From: Candidatus Aminicenantota bacterium
GTDB lineage: Bacteria; Acidobacteriota; Aminicenantia; JAMOAD01
DNA length: 12,004 bases
Assembly: GCA_027070475.1 (NCBI GenBank)
Contig: JALXDT010000297.1
Location: 1 to 12,004 of the forward strand
Reading direction: 5' to 3'
Of this stretch, positions 1 through 6,806 are shown piece by piece (position 1 is the stretch's first letter; every line of letters begins with the position of its first letter). The translations under genes and the position numbers were made by a program. The notes under the pieces were generated by a model. The model was not told where the DNA came from and did no database searches. It saw only the letters and a program-made list of their open reading frames with translations.

Positions 1-1
1 T

Positions 2-250
2 ATTTTAAAAGTTGATAAAAAAAGCTATATACCTGTTAAGATGGAGCTTTATGACAATGAGGGAAATCTCTGGAAAATTGCAGAGGAAAAAAATAAAAAG
101 ATTAATAATTATTATATTACCACTTATATAAAAATGGAGGACAAGAAAAAGGGCTCATGGACAAGCCTTGAATTGGAAAACATTAAGCTTGATCAAAATT
201 TGAGTAAAAAACTTTTCACAAAAAGATTCTTAAAAAGAAGGGTTAAATAG
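2..250 (+). CDS. LolA-like outer membrane lipoprotein-sorting protein, C-terminal fragment
   Basis: The reading frame is open from base 2, so the 5' part lies outside the window. An internal ATG at 41 is not the true start, because the frame upstream encodes ILKVDKKSYIPVK, which continues the domain. The visible 82 residues read like the end of the LolA_like family (outer membrane lipoprotein-sorting, PF17131 type): a 'VDKKxYxPVKxExYDxxG' strand pair, then strands ending 'LELENIKLDQNLSKKLFTKRFLKR'-like, matching the usual 'F(T/S)xRxLER' finish. Such proteins are periplasmic half-barrel carriers for lipoproteins or lipids, often encoded beside RND/MMPL exporters and beta-barrel proteins, which suits the gene that follows. 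The TAG stop overlaps the Shine-Dalgarno of the next gene, so the two are probably co-transcribed and translationally coupled. The family call rests on a short tail and pattern memory; a DUF4292-like or other lipoprotein carrier is the alternative. Confidence 0.6.
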   Translation: MLKVDKKSYIPVKMELYDNEGNLWKIAEEKNKKINNYYITTYIKMEDKKKGSWTSLELENIKLDQNLSKKLFTKRFLKRRVK

Positions 251-255
251 AGGTG
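249..255 (+). promoter_or_regulatory. Shine-Dalgarno of the beta-barrel gene
   Basis: AGAGGTG lies 5 nt before the ATG at 261 and overlaps the upstream TAG stop (248-250). It fixes the start of the outer-membrane protein and suggests coupling to the LolA-like gene. Confidence 0.75.
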
Positions 256-260
256 AAAAG

Positions 261-1676
261 ATGAAAAGAAAATTCTTGTCTCTTTTTATTATAATATTGT
301 TGGGTTTTTCAATTCCTGCTGTATCCTCTGAGAAAGATTTGAATATTTCAGGAAGGATTAAACTTTTTGGCTCTGTTTTTCTTTATAAAAATTTAGAGGG
401 AAATTTTTTCTCCCATAATTCGGGTGATTTTGCTCTCAAAAGGCTTGAAACAAGGGTAAAGATTGCAGGAAGTTTAAATGACAATATCTCTTATAACTTG
501 AGGTTTGATGCATTCTCAAATTCAGGAACACTTTTTCAGGAAAACAGGTTCCCTGAATCAGGAATTTTAAGCACCCCTTTTTCTTCGGAATACTTTGAGT
601 TAAATCTTTATGAAGCAAATGTGACAATTTCTGACTTTTTATTGGAAAATCTTGATCTTACACTTGGAAAACAGAGGATCTCATGGGGGACAGCGGATAA
701 AGTAAATGTTGTGGATAATCTTAATCCCATTGATTTTGCAAATTTCTTTTCATTTGATCCCGATTATGCTTTTGAAAGAAGGCCTCAAACAGCTCTTAAT
801 TTTGAATACTACATAGGAGAAAGCTCAAAACTTCAATTTGTCTGGCTATTACAACATCAAATCGCACCTCTACCATACGGATACACACTTCTTACAAAAA
901 CGGCGATGGACATAAGAGAGGTAAAAATTGAAAAGGATTGGCATAATAATATAAAAGGTTCAAATTATGCATTAAGATTTTCAACAAATATTATGAATAT
1001 TGATCTTGGAATCTCATACTACAGAGGCAATATGGATCTCCCTGTTTTAAAAAGTTTTACTCTTACTCCTTTCCCCGCAGGGGAGTTTTTTTATGGAAGA
1101 GAAAAGATTGCGGGGTTTGATCTTTCTACAGTTATAAGTGGAGCCACAATTTGGGGCGAACTGGCATATATAATGCCGGATGAGGCCTACGGTTTTATTC
1201 AAATACCTATTGTTATGAACAATAACATAGTGGGAGTTCAGAATGTAAATTTCAGATTGTTTGAAAAAGGATTTTTCAAATATGTTGTGGGAGGAGATTA
1301 TAATTTTTCCCATGGTTTTTACTTAAACATACAGTTTTTACACGGCTTTTTTGATGAATACGATTATACAAAAGATGCTGAAACCTATTTCAGAAAAAAG
1401 AAGGGAGAATTTTTTGGAGAATTATCAAATTATATTATTCCCGCCCTCGAGCACAAATTTCATAATGATGATTATAAGATAAGAGTGGCCGGGATTGTGG
1501 AAATTTCGGATAAAACCGCTTATATTCTGACACCTCAGATTGATTTAAGAATTTCAGACGGATTAATGATGACAGCCGGAGGATTTTTTGTTATTTCAGG
1601 AGATGAAAACAACACAAAATTCGGTCCATTTAAAGAGGATAAACTCTTTTATTTAGGATTAAAAATTGACTTTTAG
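261..1676 (+). CDS. DUF1302-like outer-membrane beta-barrel protein
   Basis: This 471-aa protein has a clear Sec signal peptide (MKRK, a hydrophobic stretch over residues 5-20, and a cleavage-like site near VSS/E at 22-24). The mature part alternates short beta strands and turns rich in aromatics and ends in a C-terminal phenylalanine (GLKIDF), the usual outer-membrane insertion signature. Residues 135-158 hold the diagnostic block 'LGKQRISWGTADKVNVVD' followed by NPID, the 'GxQxxxWGxAD...NPxD' signature of the DUF1302/alginate-export-like barrels. Such barrels are usually encoded with a LolA-like carrier and an MMPL/RND exporter and are thought to help move lipids or hydrophobic compounds across the outer membrane. 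The LolA-like neighbour fits; an exporter would be expected just upstream of the window. The substrate is unknown. The start is supported by AGAGGTG 5 nt upstream. The TAG stop overlaps the stop of the convergent CysC-like gene. Confidence 0.8.
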   Translation: MKRKFLSLFIIILLGFSIPAVSSEKDLNISGRIKLFGSVFLYKNLEGNFFSHNSGDFALKRLETRVKIAGSLNDNISYNLRFDAFSNSGTLFQENRFPESGILSTPFSSEYFELNLYEANVTISDFLLENLDLTLGKQRISWGTADKVNVVDNLNPIDFANFFSFDPDYAFERRPQTALNFEYYIGESSKLQFVWLLQHQIAPLPYGYTLLTKTAMDIREVKIEKDWHNNIKGSNYALRFSTNIMNIDLGISYYRGNMDLPVLKSFTLTPFPAGEFFYGREKIAGFDLSTVISGATIWGELAYIMPDEAYGFIQIPIVMNNNIVGVQNVNFRLFEKGFFKYVVGGDYNFSHGFYLNIQFLHGFFDEYDYTKDAETYFRKKKGEFFGELSNYIIPALEHKFHNDDYKIRVAGIVEISDKTAYILTPQIDLRISDGLMMTAGGFFVISGDENNTKFGPFKEDKLFYLGLKIDF

Positions 1677-2401
1677 CTTATAAATCTTTTTTTTACAAGC
1701 TCAACTACTCTCTGTGCTGATTCTTCCACCGAAAGTTGCTCTGTGTTTAGAACAAGATCAGGATTTTCGGGCTCATCATAGTCGTCCGAAACTCCGGTAA
1801 AATTTTTTCTTTTACCCTCCATGGCTTCTTTATATACACCTTTTTTATCCCTTTTCATACAGGTTTCAAGAGAAGCCTTAACATAGATCTCAACAAAATT
1901 TTCAGTCATATCTCTTAAACAGTCTCTTGTTTCTTTATAAGGAGAAACAAATGAAGCCACCACCGATGTATGGTTCTTTTGAAGCCTTTTAATTAAAATG
2001 CCGACTCTCTTTAAATGTATATTTCTACTCTCCCTGTCAAAGCCTATTTCAGGAATCAAATCCCTGATGTCTTTACTATCAATTCTTTCTATGGGAATAT
2101 AATCATATTTTTTTAGTTTTTCAAAGACAGCATCAGCTATGGTTGTCTTTCCGGATTTAGGCAAACCCGTAAACCATAGCACGAATGGCTCTATTTCCTT
2201 TTTTCCTATCTTTATTTTATTCCACAATCTTTCATGAACAAAATAGATAATAATTTTTGCCACACTTTCAACCGCACCCGCAGCAATCGCAAGATCAAGT
2301 CTTTTAAAAAATATATAAACTATTATCGTTGTGGTTGTGGTAGCAAAGATTCTCCACGAAATAGCTTTCAGAAGGGATCTTGTTTTTGTTTCAATATACA
2401 T
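1673..2401 (-). CDS. DUF2061 membrane domain fused to an adenylylsulfate (APS) kinase-like domain
   Basis: This 242-aa fusion protein has two parts. Residues about 5-65 form a DUF2061 module: 'KAISWRIFATTTTTIIVYI', a hydrophobic second segment, then 'HERLWNKIKIG', predicting two short membrane helices. Residues about 70-242 are a P-loop kinase of the CysC family: Walker A GLPKSGKT (79-86), FDRESRNIHLKRVG (121-134), SPYKETRD (153-160), and the C-terminal block RDKKGVY...FTGVSDDYDEPENPDLVLNT. CysC phosphorylates adenylylsulfate to PAPS. Two departures from textbook CysC: the P-loop ends GKT-T rather than GKS-T, and the usual DGDN(V/I)R motif reads DSKDIR (108-113), so the second acidic residue is lysine. 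No sulfate adenylyltransferase is nearby, so the substrate is uncertain. The ATG at 2401 has no Shine-Dalgarno but a promoter ending 5 nt before it. Its TAA overlaps the convergent TAG by sharing bases 1673-1676. Confidence 0.82.
   Translation of the reverse strand: MYIETKTRSLLKAISWRIFATTTTTIIVYIFFKRLDLAIAAGAVESVAKIIIYFVHERLWNKIKIGKKEIEPFVLWFTGLPKSGKTTIADAVFEKLKKYDYIPIERIDSKDIRDLIPEIGFDRESRNIHLKRVGILIKRLQKNHTSVVASFVSPYKETRDCLRDMTENFVEIYVKASLETCMKRDKKGVYKEAMEGKRKNFTGVSDDYDEPENPDLVLNTEQLSVEESAQRVVELVKKRFIS
1675..1701 (-). other. Dyad symmetry at convergent gene ends
   Basis: AGCTTATAA (1675-1683) and TTACAAGCT (1693-1701) form 9-bp arms around a 9-nt loop. In the minus-strand transcript the one non-Watson-Crick position becomes a G-U wobble, so the stem is fully paired. 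It sits over the overlapping stops of the two convergent genes. No U-tract follows directly on either strand, so it is not a canonical intrinsic terminator. It could be a poor bidirectional terminator, a 3'-end stabiliser, or chance in AT-rich DNA. Confidence 0.3.
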
Positions 2402-2406
2402 TTTAA

Positions 2407-2435
2407 ATTATATTTTAATTGGAGTTTTTTGTAAA
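2407..2435 (-). promoter_or_regulatory. Promoter of the DUF2061-CysC gene, predicted leaderless
   Basis: On the minus strand, TTTACA (2430-2435), a 17-nt spacer and a perfect TATAAT (2407-2412) are followed after only 5 nt by the ATG at 2401. A start about 7 nt downstream of the -10 falls on the ATG itself, and no Shine-Dalgarno is visible. Confidence 0.7.
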
Positions 2436-2461
2436 TAACCCCCTCTGCGTCAAAAATATTC

Positions 2462-3142
2462 TTAAATCTTAAGAGCAATATCCGGTCTGTCTGTTATAAT
2501 TCCACCGACTTTTATTTCTTTAAATTTTTTTATTAATGCTGGATCATTTACAGTCCATACAATGATCGGTTTGTTCAACTTGTTTAATCTATAAAAAAAA
2601 TATTTCATAAGAGAATAATGAATGATAATAAAATCGGCTTTGGTTTTTCTTATTCTCCCCAAAGAAAAGTATTCTTTCACACTCTTTAGCTTTCTTTTAT
2701 TTTTATGTATTAGTAGTCCCGTTGTTATCTTTTTATCCAAATTCTTTACTTCAACCACTGTCTTTTCCAAAAAAGATGAAATAAAAAACTCATTAATATC
2801 CAAATATTCTCTAATTAGTTTAACTATTTCTTTTTCATCCCCTACCTCTTTTAATTCAATATCATATTTTAATTTTCCTTTATATCTGATGAGAACATCT
2901 CTTAATTCCTTTACCTCGGATTTCACCGAGTTAATCTCTTCCAAATTCATATCATTTATAGAGATTCCATTAAGATTTTTATCATGGAAAACAATAAACT
3001 TATTATCTTTGGTTTTTCGAACATCCAATTCCACCCAGATTCCCCCAACCTCTATTGTTTTATCAAAAGATTCGAAGCTATTTTCTGTAGAGGTTAAGCC
3101 TCGCGCTCCCCTATGAGCAAAAATAATTGTTTTTTTACTCAA
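2462..3142 (-). CDS. Glycerophosphodiester phosphodiesterase (GDPD family)
   Basis: This gene encodes a TIM-barrel GDPD, which hydrolyses glycerophosphodiesters to glycerol-3-phosphate and an alcohol. Counted from a possible TTG at 3157, the catalytic signature is complete: HRG (His15, Arg16), TEN (Glu25, Asn26), ELD (Glu44, Asp46), HD (His58), DIELK (99-103, with Glu101 and Lys103), the VWTVND strand (200-205) and a C-terminal GGIITDRPD (218-226). There is no signal peptide or membrane helix, so it is probably cytoplasmic. No ATG is available: the frame opens with TTG codons at 3157, 3145 and 3142. I prefer 3142, because GGGGG (3149-3153) lies 6 nt upstream and the protein then begins MSKKTIIFAHRG, as typical for the family. 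It overlaps the 3' end of the transporter gene by 8 nt, implying translational coupling. At about 226 residues it is a compact member of the family. Confidence 0.9.
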   Translation of the reverse strand: MSKKTIIFAHRGARGLTSTENSFESFDKTIEVGGIWVELDVRKTKDNKFIVFHDKNLNGISINDMNLEEINSVKSEVKELRDVLIRYKGKLKYDIELKEVGDEKEIVKLIREYLDINEFFISSFLEKTVVEVKNLDKKITTGLLIHKNKRKLKSVKEYFSLGRIRKTKADFIIIHYSLMKYFFYRLNKLNKPIIVWTVNDPALIKKFKEIKVGGIITDRPDIALKI

Positions 3143-4052
3143 CAAATGCCCCCACAACTTCTTTCCCTTTTCCCTTAGAATGGAAAGAAAGATTTGATAA
3201 AATAAAAATTACGAGAGATGTCCATATAAATAAAAAACTAATAAAATGTATAGGAGTAAAAGATTCTTTAAAAATAAAAATTCCAATTATAAGATTTAAA
3301 GATGGCGCTATATACTGGAAAAATCCTATGTAAGATAATTTTATAAGTTTTGCTCCTTGAGAGAAAAAGTAGATTGGAATAGCTGTAAGTATCCCTCCGA
3401 TTATAAGAAGTAAAAGATAATAGAATGAATTCAGAGGAATGATCTCCATTGCTCTAATACGAGAATCAATTAAAATATAAAAAACGAGGGGTAACATAAA
3501 GAGAGTCTCTAAGTTTAAACTGATTAGGGAATCAACTTTTGAAACCTTTTTAGTAAGACCGTAAAAACCGAATAACAAAGTTAATCCTATAGCAACCCAG
3601 GGGACTTTTCCATAACCCACAATAATTATAATAACTCCTGCTGTTGCAAGCAAAAAAGCAAGAATTTGAATCTTTTTAAGCTTTTCCCTTAAAAAGATCA
3701 TCCCTAAAACTATACTGAAAATAGGATTTATATAATATCCCATACTTGCCTCTACAACTCTATCATGATTTACAGCCCATACAAATAAAAACCAATTTGC
3801 TCCCAGTAAAAAGGAGGAAACTGTTATTAATAAAATTTTTTTCTTTTCTTTTACTAATGAAAATATATCATTTTTCTTCTTTCTAATTATATTCAAGCTA
3901 AGAAAAAAAATAAAAGCCCAGAAGATACGGTGAGCAGTTATCTCTAATGAATTTATCTTAATTAATAATCTCCAGAATAGAGGGAGTACACCCCATATAA
4001 CAAAGGCTGAAATTGTGTAAAATATTCCAACTAATTCCTTATTGTCTTTCAA
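3135..4052 (-). CDS. rarD: RarD-type EamA/DMT-superfamily permease
   Basis: This is a 305-aa integral membrane protein with about ten hydrophobic helices in two EamA repeats. RarD-subfamily signatures are present: WGVLPLFWRLL (20-30), LEITAHRIFWAF (36-47), NWFLFVWAVNHDRVVEASMG (86-105), YYINPIFS (106-113), PWVAIGLTLLFGFYGLTKK (151-169), GILTAIPIYFF (220-230) and GFFQYIAPSLN (243-253). RarD proteins are inner-membrane drug/metabolite transporters, originally annotated for chloramphenicol sensitivity; the substrate here is unknown. The start is TTG at 4052: an in-frame stop lies a few codons upstream and there is no nearby ATG. AAAGGAAG sits almost against the TTG, an unusually short Shine-Dalgarno spacing. 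The gene overlaps the methyltransferase gene by 14 nt and the GDPD gene at its 3' end, forming a tight three-gene operon. Confidence 0.88.
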   Translation of the reverse strand: MKDNKELVGIFYTISAFVIWGVLPLFWRLLIKINSLEITAHRIFWAFIFFLSLNIIRKKKNDIFSLVKEKKKILLITVSSFLLGANWFLFVWAVNHDRVVEASMGYYINPIFSIVLGMIFLREKLKKIQILAFLLATAGVIIIIVGYGKVPWVAIGLTLLFGFYGLTKKVSKVDSLISLNLETLFMLPLVFYILIDSRIRAMEIIPLNSFYYLLLLIIGGILTAIPIYFFSQGAKLIKLSYIGFFQYIAPSLNLIIGIFIFKESFTPIHFISFLFIWTSLVIFILSNLSFHSKGKGKEVVGAFVE

Positions 4053-4734
4053 CTTCCTTTCTTTTTAAAACATTCACTATAAGCCATAAAAAAAATGATA
4101 CTAAAAAGAAAATTATAATTTCTTTTGTTGGTGTACAAAAACCGCATAATCTTTGATTTAAAAAAATAAAAGAAACAATCCAGATAAAAATCGTATCTTT
4201 TTCTCTGAAAATAGATTTTTTTAAGCTGTACTTGTACTCAGGCCATGATAGTTTCAAACTTTTTGGAAAAAATCTTGGAACTTTATTTTTATACTCCTCA
4301 TAGGCTTTTCCGAATTTTTTTAACAAAAAGTTTTCTTCAGCGAGGACTATGTAATAATAGTAAACCCAGAAAATAATAGTTCCCAATAATATAAAGATAA
4401 GGTTTCCTGAAAACATGAGAAAACCCAAAAATATTAAAAAATTACCTAAATATAGAGGATTTCTTACAAGAGAGTATAAACCGAAATTAACGAGAGAATT
4501 AGCTTCTATTCTCATTCCTCTACCGCTGGTTTTTTCTTTTGCAAAGCCTGCTACGAAAAATCTTATTAATTCTCCGATGATTGCTATTATCACACCAAAG
4601 TATTTAAGGTAAGAATATTTTATTGAAATTGGGTAAGAGCCAAAAGCTAATAGAATGATTATAAAGGGTAAAGGTAATATTCCTCTGTTTTTAAATAAGA
4701 ATTCGCCTATCTCAATTTTTCTCTCTTTCTCCAT
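4039..4734 (-). CDS. Isoprenylcysteine/phospholipid-type membrane methyltransferase
   Basis: This is a 231-aa multi-spanning membrane protein of the ICMT/PEMT superfamily, SAM-dependent methyltransferases that act at the membrane. The hallmark C-terminal motif is present: GLYSLVRNPLYLGNFLIFLG (85-104), corresponding to the G-x-Y-x-x-V-R-(N/H)-P-x-Y signature, followed by EENFLLKKFGKAYEEYKNKV (133-152) and RFFP, the usual 'E...L...G..Y..Y...V.RF.P' ending. A further hydrophobic region with GFCTP (197-201) and a last helix extend it beyond the minimal family core. The bacterial substrate cannot be told from sequence: lipid head groups, prenylated molecules or other amphiphiles are possible. It is the first gene of a predicted methyltransferase-RarD-GDPD operon. 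The ATG at 4734 lacks a Shine-Dalgarno, and a TATACT -10 lies 10 nt upstream, giving a leader of about 4 nt. Confidence 0.82.
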   Translation of the reverse strand: MEKERKIEIGEFLFKNRGILPLPFIIILLAFGSYPISIKYSYLKYFGVIIAIIGELIRFFVAGFAKEKTSGRGMRIEANSLVNFGLYSLVRNPLYLGNFLIFLGFLMFSGNLIFILLGTIIFWVYYYYIVLAEENFLLKKFGKAYEEYKNKVPRFFPKSLKLSWPEYKYSLKKSIFREKDTIFIWIVSFIFLNQRLCGFCTPTKEIIIFFLVSFFLWLIVNVLKRKEVERQ

Positions 4735-4744
4735 TTTAAAGTAG

Positions 4745-4773
4745 AGTATAACATTAAACAGAATTTTTATAAA
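4745..4773 (-). promoter_or_regulatory. Promoter of the methyltransferase-RarD-GDPD operon
   Basis: On the minus strand, TTTATA (4768-4773), a 17-nt spacer and TATACT (4745-4750) are followed by the ATG after 10 nt. This predicts a transcript with only about 4 nt ahead of the start codon and no Shine-Dalgarno. The -35 is weak (4 of 6 matches). Confidence 0.5.
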
Positions 4774-4780
4774 TAATTAA

Positions 4781-5023
4781 TTAGCTTTTCTCTTCCTTTG
4801 CAATAAAAAATTCAAAAGCAGAGATAGTAGCTGAAAGTTTTATCTCCTCAGCAGAACTTCTTCCCGCCCATGAGTTGTCCTGATTTACATACATTGTTTC
4901 AAGTTCTCCTCTTATTCTTTCTATTGAAAAATTAGGATCTCTCTTTTTTCTGAATTCTAATTTTTCCAAAACACTCTCATAAATTTCCTTATAAAGTTTT
5001 TCTTCCCATTCTTTTATCTCCAT
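4781..5023 (-). CDS. Small protein of unknown function, coupled to BatD
   Basis: This 80-aa protein is not one I recognise. It is soluble, highly charged and probably mostly helical: an N-terminal helix rich in Glu/Lys and aromatics (MEIKEWEEKLYKEIYESVLE), a central segment RDPNFSIERIRGELETMYVN, a polar QDNSWAGRSSAEEIKLS turn and a final hydrophobic helix segment. It has no signal peptide or membrane segment, so it is presumably cytoplasmic. The gene is real by context: it follows the BatD stop after a single base, with a good Shine-Dalgarno (AAGAGG, 5 nt before the ATG) placed over the last BatD codons. It is therefore probably translated with BatD and may act with the cytoplasmic C-terminal domain of BatD or the VWA protein. 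That partnership is inference from position alone. Confidence 0.72.
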   Translation of the reverse strand: MEIKEWEEKLYKEIYESVLEKLEFRKKRDPNFSIERIRGELETMYVNQDNSWAGRSSAEEIKLSATISAFEFFIAKEEKS

Positions 5024-5024
5024 T

Positions 5025-6806
5025 TTAACCTCTTTCTATTCTATCTATTAATAGACCTATTTTATAAATAAGTTCTTCTCTGTCTGCTTTTTCATCAGGA
5101 GAAAATTTTGCTCTCTCAATCATGTTAAATATATTCTTTATATCTTCAGATAAAGTCGGCTCTGTTTCTTTTTCGATGATTTTTATTAATTGTTCCACAG
5201 TTATTGCAGGGTTGTCTATTCCAAATTTATTGATTAAATATTCAAATAAAAAATTGTAAGCAAATGCAAAAAATTCTTTTTCTTTAGATTTTTTCGCTTC
5301 CTTTCTCCACTTTTTAGCCATTTTGGAAGCAACAATCTTTCTCCTTAATCTTTTATCCTTCTGTATTCTTCTTTCCTTATAGACAAATAAAAGCTTAATA
5401 AAAAATAAAGAGACAGACAAGAAAATAATTAGCCAGAACCAGGTCTGATAAAAAACAGGTTTAAAAGAAGCCTTTAATTTCCTTATAGGTTTTAAAAAGT
5501 AGATATCTCTACTTCTTATCTTGATAAGATTCCCATTCTCTGCTGGAAAATATAGTGATTCTTCTCCTTTTTCAACAGCTATTTTTTGAGGTTTATTTTC
5601 AAGAGTAATATATTTATTTTTCTTTATATCAAAATATGTAAAACTTACTTTTGGTAATTCTAAATTTCCAGATATTTTTGGGATAATTAAATATTTAAAA
5701 ATGGTTTTATTTCCCTTTGTTTTGATTTCAGGCTCATAAATTTCAAAGTATTTTTTTCTTATTATTGTCGGAGGTTTTAAAAAATCTTTAAAAACCTTCC
5801 CATCAAGTGTTATTGTATAAGTAATACCTTCACCTGTTTTTGCTTTTATTTTACTTGGTTTACTACTTAGCTTTAAATTATCAGAAACTATCCCTGAAAA
5901 AGATTTTCCTTTTTTCAAGGGAGGTAGAGGTTTAACATTAATGGTTTTTGGTTGCGAAATTATTATTACCCTCTTTGGAACAAAACTATCCCTTCCAAAA
6001 CTAAAAAAATCATCATTAAAAAAATTATCAGGCCTGCTTATAATACCCTGAAGGGAGATTGAGGGAAGTTTCAGCTTTCCTGTTTTTGAGGGAGCGACTT
6101 CATATTTATAAATAGGAACCTCCCTATAATTAACACCATTTATCTTTCTTAAAGAACTTATTATATTTTCAGGTCTTTGTTTAAAAATATCATATATTGA
6201 ATGAACAAAAAAATTATTAAAGTCTTCCTTTTCCATAAGATTTATATTACTAACTCTAATAGTGGGTTTTATATAGAGAGTATAATTTAAAAAGAGAGGT
6301 TCAAATTCATAAACCTCTACTTTAGAAACCGCTGTATCAATAAAGTAATCTTCCTGACGCTTACCTGTACCTATTTTTCCACTATTTTCAAAATAGACTT
6401 CCACTTCATTTGTTTGATATAGTTTTTTGTTGACCTTAAGGTTAATCTTTGGAATAATAATTTTTTTTCTATCACCAAGATAGACTAAGACATAAGATAT
6501 TTTTAAAATTTCTGAAGAAGAAGTTTTTCCATTTATAAAAGAGTAGGAATGGCTGGAAGAGGAATATCTGTTCAAAACTTTCAATCCTTTTATAGATGGA
6601 AACTTTAAGGATTCGGGAGAAAAGTTTAATTTTTCATTTTTTCCTTCAATTGAAATTATGTATGTAAAGGACTCTCCCCTTTTCAAAGTATTATTGTCAA
6701 CATATGAATTAATAATAATTTCTGAATAGAGAACGGAAAAAGGAAGAAGAAAAAGAATAATCAAAATTAGAAAATTACCAATCTTTATCTGTCTTTTTCT
6801 TACCAT
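5025..6806 (-). CDS. batD: BatD-family protein (oxygen-tolerance/aerotolerance operon)
   Basis: This is a 593-aa BatD-like protein. An N-terminal signal/anchor (hydrophobic residues about 10-28) precedes a long extracytoplasmic region of beta-sandwich repeats. It opens with the BatD pattern: a strand, then 'NTLKRGESFTYIISIEG', 'FPSIKGLKVL' and a run of Ser/Tyr before 'YVLVYLGDRKKIIIPKI'. A transmembrane helix at about 456-476 leads to a basic linker and a C-terminal cytoplasmic helical domain with 'FSPDEKADREEL', near the usual end of the family. BatD is the membrane partner of the VWA proteins in Bat operons, implicated in envelope stress tolerance in Bacteroides and spirochaetes. The ATG at 6806 overlaps the VWA gene by 32 nt and is set by AAGGAG (6815-6820) inside that gene, 8 nt upstream. 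Together these indicate translational coupling. Confidence 0.88.
   Translation of the reverse strand: MVRKRQIKIGNFLILIILFLLPFSVLYSEIIINSYVDNNTLKRGESFTYIISIEGKNEKLNFSPESLKFPSIKGLKVLNRYSSSSHSYSFINGKTSSSEILKISYVLVYLGDRKKIIIPKINLKVNKKLYQTNEVEVYFENSGKIGTGKRQEDYFIDTAVSKVEVYEFEPLFLNYTLYIKPTIRVSNINLMEKEDFNNFFVHSIYDIFKQRPENIISSLRKINGVNYREVPIYKYEVAPSKTGKLKLPSISLQGIISRPDNFFNDDFFSFGRDSFVPKRVIIISQPKTINVKPLPPLKKGKSFSGIVSDNLKLSSKPSKIKAKTGEGITYTITLDGKVFKDFLKPPTIIRKKYFEIYEPEIKTKGNKTIFKYLIIPKISGNLELPKVSFTYFDIKKNKYITLENKPQKIAVEKGEESLYFPAENGNLIKIRSRDIYFLKPIRKLKASFKPVFYQTWFWLIIFLSVSLFFIKLLFVYKERRIQKDKRLRRKIVASKMAKKWRKEAKKSKEKEFFAFAYNFLFEYLINKFGIDNPAITVEQLIKIIEKETEPTLSEDIKNIFNMIERAKFSPDEKADREELIYKIGLLIDRIERG

Noticed and set aside
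1687..1694. Other A8 coding tracts (here in CysC-like, and 8274-8281 in the VWA gene) as slippage sites
   Set aside because: Both genes are uninterrupted across these runs, so no frame change is needed. They show that A8 tracts are common here and do not by themselves imply recoding.
2622..3116. 164-aa open frame on the + strand
   Set aside because: It lies wholly antisense to the GDPD gene, which has a full catalytic signature; the hydrophobic Ser/Phe-rich product resembles no family.
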